NCBI RefSeq assembly: GCF_000013665.1
Contig: NC_007912.1
Coordinates: forward strand, 3,527,501 to 3,591,500
From: Saccharophagus degradans 2-40
GTDB lineage: Bacteria > Pseudomonadota > Gammaproteobacteria > Pseudomonadales > Cellvibrionaceae
Direction: 5' to 3'
Length of the DNA: 64,000 bases
Each line of letters opens with the position of its first letter. Positions within the stretch are counted from its first letter, which is position 1. Under the pieces are notes generated by a model, which saw nothing but the letters and a program-made list of their open reading frames with translations, did not search any database and was not told the DNA's origin. This document shows, piece after piece, positions 60,193-64,000 of this stretch. Both the position numbers and the translations under genes were made by a program.

Positions 60193-61155
60193 TTAAGAAC
60201 CCGCTTGATCGCTGTCGGCTGTATCGTTTGCGCTCTCTTCAGATGGCTCAGCATTAGCAATAATCAGGTCACTGCTTTCGATGCCCGCTAAGCGATTAAA
60301 CTCGTAGCTAGATAGCGTGAACACTTGCTTGCTACCAACCTCTTTCACGTAGTAGTTGTTTTCCTGCTTTAGGAACTGCAACGTGCGCTGAGCGTCCCCT
60401 TCTACCTCTAGGGTTACAAGGTTATCGCTAGCTGAAGGCTCCTCGAAATTTGGCGCCTGCTCTGCAATACCAGACACCTTGAAGTTTTCCATCGCGCGAC
60501 TTAGCTCACTGGCTTTTTGCACATTGGCAGTCCAGGTTTCACTTTCATCTGGGCTCGCAATTAGCCAGTCGCTATTTTCTTTACGCAGCACGTAGCTTTC
60601 GCTCTTTACTCGCGTCACATTGTTTACTGCCAGTAGCGAGCGATCTAACCAATCATTTGGCTTTGCAGGAAAGTCATAGGCATTTAAATTTAACGCATAA
60701 ACTTCATCGTGTTTTTCAACCCGTACATGCGATTGCTTAAAGCCTGGCGACGTACCTATGTAAAGAGTGGGCAGCTCTTTATTACCACTAAATAGTTGAA
60801 TTTTTCGTTCGAACGATTCATCTGTAACATTAAATCGAGCATGGGCACTTTTGGATGTAGCAACTGGCCACCGCGTTTGTAACTGTGAAATTTGATTTAA
60901 TACAGTGCTAAGTTTGGATTGCGCTGCGGGGTACGCCTGCTGCGCGTCTATATGCCACGAATCACTTTTTTTGATTAACGTAACACTCGCATCGGCAGTG
61001 GATACGATTATTTTATCTACCGAATCTTCACTCACTGCCAGTAATGGCTCGGCAGAAAAGTCACCATTTTGCGACTGATTTCCTAGTATTAACCCACCGG
61101 CAACAAGCAGTTGCACCGCGAGTAAACTAGCCAACCATTTATTTAGCTTTTTCAT
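60193..61155 (-). CDS. DUF4340 domain protein
   Basis: About 320 residues. A single N-terminal helix (LLAVQLLVAGGLIL) anchors a periplasmic part with two DUF4340 halves (about 70-175 and 180-300), of which PNDWLDRSLLAV and LNAYDFPAKP are typical. The end is an acidic Ser/Glu/Asp tail. AAGGTGG lies 5 bases before the ATG at 61155. It overlaps no gene but starts 11 bases after the stop of the GldG-like gene, so the two form an operon. DUF4340 genes regularly accompany GldA/GldF/GldG-type ABC exporters; the role is unknown. Confidence 0.85.
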   Translation of the reverse strand: MKKLNKWLASLLAVQLLVAGGLILGNQSQNGDFSAEPLLAVSEDSVDKIIVSTADASVTLIKKSDSWHIDAQQAYPAAQSKLSTVLNQISQLQTRWPVATSKSAHARFNVTDESFERKIQLFSGNKELPTLYIGTSPGFKQSHVRVEKHDEVYALNLNAYDFPAKPNDWLDRSLLAVNNVTRVKSESYVLRKENSDWLIASPDESETWTANVQKASELSRAMENFKVSGIAEQAPNFEEPSASDNLVTLEVEGDAQRTLQFLKQENNYYVKEVGSKQVFTLSSYEFNRLAGIESSDLIIANAEPSEESANDTADSDQAGS

Positions 61156-61165
61156 TGCAACCACC

Positions 61166-64000
61166 TTAGTTAGCTAAAAGCTTTACATATTGACGTTGTT
61201 TTACTTGGCGTGCTCGGCGAGCGCCAAAGGCGAGTAGCGCTAACGCGAAAGCGGCCAGGCCATAGTTAAAGTACTCCCAAAACATCTGTGTGCTTTGCTC
61301 CATTGCAGGGAGAGTGCGGTTAAAGTGGCCGCGCGAGCGAATACTTAATAAGCCTGCGTCTTCTAAAGACCACTCCACAGCATTTGCTGCAAACTGTAAC
61401 GGGTTGAGGTACTCGGTACGCTGTGCATTGCTTACTAACTGTAAAACCTCATCGCGTAGAAAGTCGTTAGAACTTACAAGAATAATTCGTGCAGTTTCAG
61501 GCGAGCGTTCAATAACGCCGCTAAATTGAAACGCCTCTTCTGCTTCGCTAGCAGTATCTTCTTGTGACGCGTTTTCGGTTTCAGCTTCTGGCTTGCTCTC
61601 TAACAATGGCGAGTTTTTACCCGCGAAGTAGGAGTCGAAACGCCCTTCGCTTAGCACGCCCAAGGCGAAGCTATCGCGCTGGGTACTGGGTGTAAATCCA
61701 CTTACGCCATTGGCGCTAACCTGCGGCACAACACTAAGCGATTGAGATACCCACGACTTGTTTGAACTGCGCAGCAATTCGGTTATCGTGCGTTCGTTTT
61801 GCTTTTCTTGGTTTACCACAATGGGGGAAGCCCAAGGTACTGTTAGTTGGGGTAACTCTGCGCTAATTAAATTATCGCCATTTAACCCTTCGCCGCGCAC
61901 ATCGACAAAATAGGGGTAATCCAACATGCGAATTTCTTGCAGCTGAAAGCCACCCACATTGCGACTAACAGGCACGGGGAACGCCGTATTTTGCGGGTCG
62001 AGTACTAGCTCATCATCTACGCTTAAACCATAGTGCGCTAACCAATCTTCTAAGCCGCTGGTATGCTTTTGCATAGCTAAACTGCGGTTAGATAAATTAG
62101 CCGAAAACGGTGAGGTTGCAGCGATAACCGTACCGCCTTTCATCAAGAACTGATCCACCGCAAACACTTGTTTCTCATTCAGCTCTTTTGGCGCGGCCAG
62201 CACTAGAATGTCCGCCTCACCCGAAACAGCGCCATCGGATAAGTCTTCGCTAATAACATTCAACTCGCTGCCTATAAATGCTTCTAAGCGCGAGAAACGA
62301 GCGCCACCTTGGCCGTAACCCATATAGGGTGATGCAGGGGCATTGCTAGGTGTAACCAGCGCAACCGTTTTGGTAAAACCTGTAGCGAAGCGTTTTATGC
62401 CTGCCTCTAAGTTTCGCTCGAAGCTTGCCTGGGTCATGTCATCAATGGGGATTTGCACAACCTGTTCGCCGTTGCTGAGCGTCATATAAAAATAAAAACG
62501 CTCGTTACTAAACAGGCTGGTAGCCATGGGCATAAAGCCGTAATCATCACCAATGCGTTTGGCTATTTCGGCGTTGCTATCTGGGTCGATAACATTCACT
62601 TTTAATCGCCCATCGGCCTGCGCTTTAGTGCTATCAAGTACGCTGGTTACTTGCTGTTTAAACTCCGCCAATTGAGACGGTAGTTTCTCGTCTGCAGAGA
62701 GGTAAGCGTTAAACATTAAATTGCTTTTTACGGTATCAAATAAATTACCGCCAGCTTGATAGCTGTGTAGCACCTTTTTAATTGCGCGGGTTAAATCGTG
62801 CTCTGGGTTACGCAATTGCACATTAATGTCAGATTCACTGCGCGCTTGTACTTCTATAAGGTCGCCAAAGCCGAGTACTTGATATTCGTCGCCGTACTGT
62901 ACTAGCACATCAAAATAGGAACTCACAATGGATGATTGGTATCTATCTGCCACTTGGAATGGCACTGGCTGAATGCCAAATTTTTGATTAGCCTCTTTTT
63001 CTAACTCTGGCTCGGCCATCGGGTCTACAAATTCAATGCGAACTTTACCATTGCCCGCTACTTGGTATTCTTTTATTAAGTCGCGCATTTGCGGCACTAA
63101 CGGCGCAAGTAGTGGGTGAGTTTTTGCACTGAAATAACCGCGAACCAAGAGCGGTTCTTGCAGTTGATTTAAATACCCCTTAGTGGATTCAGAGATGGAA
63201 TATTGGTTGCCGTGGGTAACATCCATGCGCAATACATTTATTTGATTCAACCAAATATTTGCCCCTAGCGCATTTAAAGCAAGCAATGCGGTGGCGGCCA
63301 CCCACTGCTTATGACGCGGTTTAACCCCATCGGTAGCCCAGCGTTCGCGCTCTAATACGTAGGTATTCAGAACTAAAAATACCGCAGCAATACTGATGTA
63401 GTAATACAAGTCTCGCATATCAATTACGCCGCGAGTAATAGACTCGAAGCGCGAGCCTGTACCCAATAAGCGCAACCATTCGCCAAACTGATTACCGGCA
63501 AAACTGGTAATACTGCTAGTGCCAACCAAATATAATAAACCGCTAAGCGCACAGGCACTTATTAAACTCACAATTTGGCTATCGGTACGGGCAGAGGCAA
63601 ACAAGCCGATACTTAAATAAGCCGCACCAAGTAAAATAGCAGCTATGTAACCGGCGAATACAGGGCCCCAATCTAAATCGCCTATGTACGCTACGGTAAT
63701 AGGCAGAGGTAATGTCAACACTAACGCAACGGCAAGTAAAAACATACAGCCTAGAAATTTACCTACAACAAAATGCCATAACGGCACGGCTTGAGTAAGT
63801 ATGTATTCAAGGGTACCGCTGCGACGTTCGTCACTCCATAGTCGCATTGTTAAGGTTGCACACAAAAATACTAACAGTAGCGGCATCCATTCAAACAGTG
63901 GGCGCACATCGGAAATATTGCGCGCAAAAAACGACTCCCCCCAAAAGAATATAAACAATGTAATTGCGGCAAATGTTGCCAAAAACAAATAGGCAACGGG
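61166..64000 (-). CDS. GldF-GldG-type ABC permease fused to auxiliary domain (partial)
   Basis: At least 944 residues; the frame stays open to the window edge, reading PVAYLFLATF at 63971-64000, so the true start lies outside. The first 215 residues are an ABC-2 permease with six helices (LWSDERRSGTLEYILTQAVPL is the coupling loop). From about 230 comes a GldG-like periplasmic part (ABC_transp_aux), with IRIEFVDP-like and IVSSYFDVLVQYGDEYQVL sequence, and a helix at the C-terminus (about 910-930). In Flavobacterium the same parts are separate gliding genes GldF and GldG; in gammaproteobacteria the fusion is common and linked to no gliding. The ATPase gene is presumably just beyond the window. 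Confidence 0.85.
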   Translation of the reverse strand, partial: PVAYLFLATFAAITLFIFFWGESFFARNISDVRPLFEWMPLLLVFLCATLTMRLWSDERRSGTLEYILTQAVPLWHFVVGKFLGCMFLLAVALVLTLPLPITVAYIGDLDWGPVFAGYIAAILLGAAYLSIGLFASARTDSQIVSLISACALSGLLYLVGTSSITSFAGNQFGEWLRLLGTGSRFESITRGVIDMRDLYYYISIAAVFLVLNTYVLERERWATDGVKPRHKQWVAATALLALNALGANIWLNQINVLRMDVTHGNQYSISESTKGYLNQLQEPLLVRGYFSAKTHPLLAPLVPQMRDLIKEYQVAGNGKVRIEFVDPMAEPELEKEANQKFGIQPVPFQVADRYQSSIVSSYFDVLVQYGDEYQVLGFGDLIEVQARSESDINVQLRNPEHDLTRAIKKVLHSYQAGGNLFDTVKSNLMFNAYLSADEKLPSQLAEFKQQVTSVLDSTKAQADGRLKVNVIDPDSNAEIAKRIGDDYGFMPMATSLFSNERFYFYMTLSNGEQVVQIPIDDMTQASFERNLEAGIKRFATGFTKTVALVTPSNAPASPYMGYGQGGARFSRLEAFIGSELNVISEDLSDGAVSGEADILVLAAPKELNEKQVFAVDQFLMKGGTVIAATSPFSANLSNRSLAMQKHTSGLEDWLAHYGLSVDDELVLDPQNTAFPVPVSRNVGGFQLQEIRMLDYPYFVDVRGEGLNGDNLISAELPQLTVPWASPIVVNQEKQNERTITELLRSSNKSWVSQSLSVVPQVSANGVSGFTPSTQRDSFALGVLSEGRFDSYFAGKNSPLLESKPEAETENASQEDTASEAEEAFQFSGVIERSPETARIILVSSNDFLRDEVLQLVSNAQRTEYLNPLQFAANAVEWSLEDAGLLSIRSRGHFNRTLPAMEQSTQMFWEYFNYGLAAFALALLAFGARRARQVKQRQYVKLLAN

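Overview
The window looks like chromosomal DNA of a marine, polysaccharide-degrading gammaproteobacterium of the Cellvibrionaceae, most like Saccharophagus. This is inference from gene content: secreted or lipid-anchored hydrolases and lyases for alginate, laminarin, arabinan, galactan and pectin with long linkers and binding modules, several TonB-dependent receptors, and flavin-dependent halogenases beside TonB receptors. No database search was possible.

Layout. 1-1400 is a decayed mobile or island edge: an IS91-type transposase remnant, a superfamily I helicase C-terminal remnant, an excisionase-like HTH gene, a terminator and a run of hairpins. 1700-5000 holds a siderophore-type TonB receptor and a PepSY membrane protein behind a Fur-box-like site. 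5191-5412 is a small dead membrane-protein gene. 5563-8811 holds a periplasmic binding-protein-like gene and a lipoprotein with a duplicated C-terminal domain. 9571-13199 holds purE-purK, an nhaR-like regulator, a REC/GGDEF scar gene and a small hypothetical. 13456-19000 holds a tryptophan-halogenase-family flavoprotein, a GH105 hydrolase and a modular GH43 arabinanase. 19253-21508 is ahpC-ahpF.

21653-31245 is an iron-uptake and TonB-energisation region: a PiuC-type hydroxylase and Fiu/PiuA-type receptor on the minus strand, and divergently a seven-gene run (DUF3450, long ExbB, short ExbB, ExbD, TonB, TPR protein, PepSY protein). A good Fur-box match lies between them. 31352-36597 holds yeiP, trmO, a DUF1348/NTF2-like protein, cyanase, a PP2C-protein kinase fusion and a formate/nitrite-type channel.

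37204-54881 is a minus-strand carbohydrate region. A GH16-fold lipoprotein whose catalytic motif has lost its nucleophile precedes a 1017-aa TonB receptor, SapC, a JmjC/cupin_8 protein and a second halogenase; a GH53 galactanase lies downstream, and a TPR/pseudo-peptidase and a GH81 laminarinase lie upstream. LacI-type palindromes occur near GH53, the receptor and the GH16-like gene. 55378-64000 holds a diguanylate cyclase, two Hsp20 chaperones, a DUF3833 lipoprotein, a PL7 alginate lyase with a 26-bp palindrome upstream, and a DUF4340/GldG-like ABC-export pair cut by the window end.

Working model (inference): TonB receptors import oligosaccharides and siderophores, the ExbB-ExbB-ExbD-TonB-TPR set energises some of them, and secreted enzymes supply substrate. 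The halogenase-cupin-SapC-receptor set with an apparently non-catalytic GH16-fold lipoprotein is the least explained part and the strongest lead.
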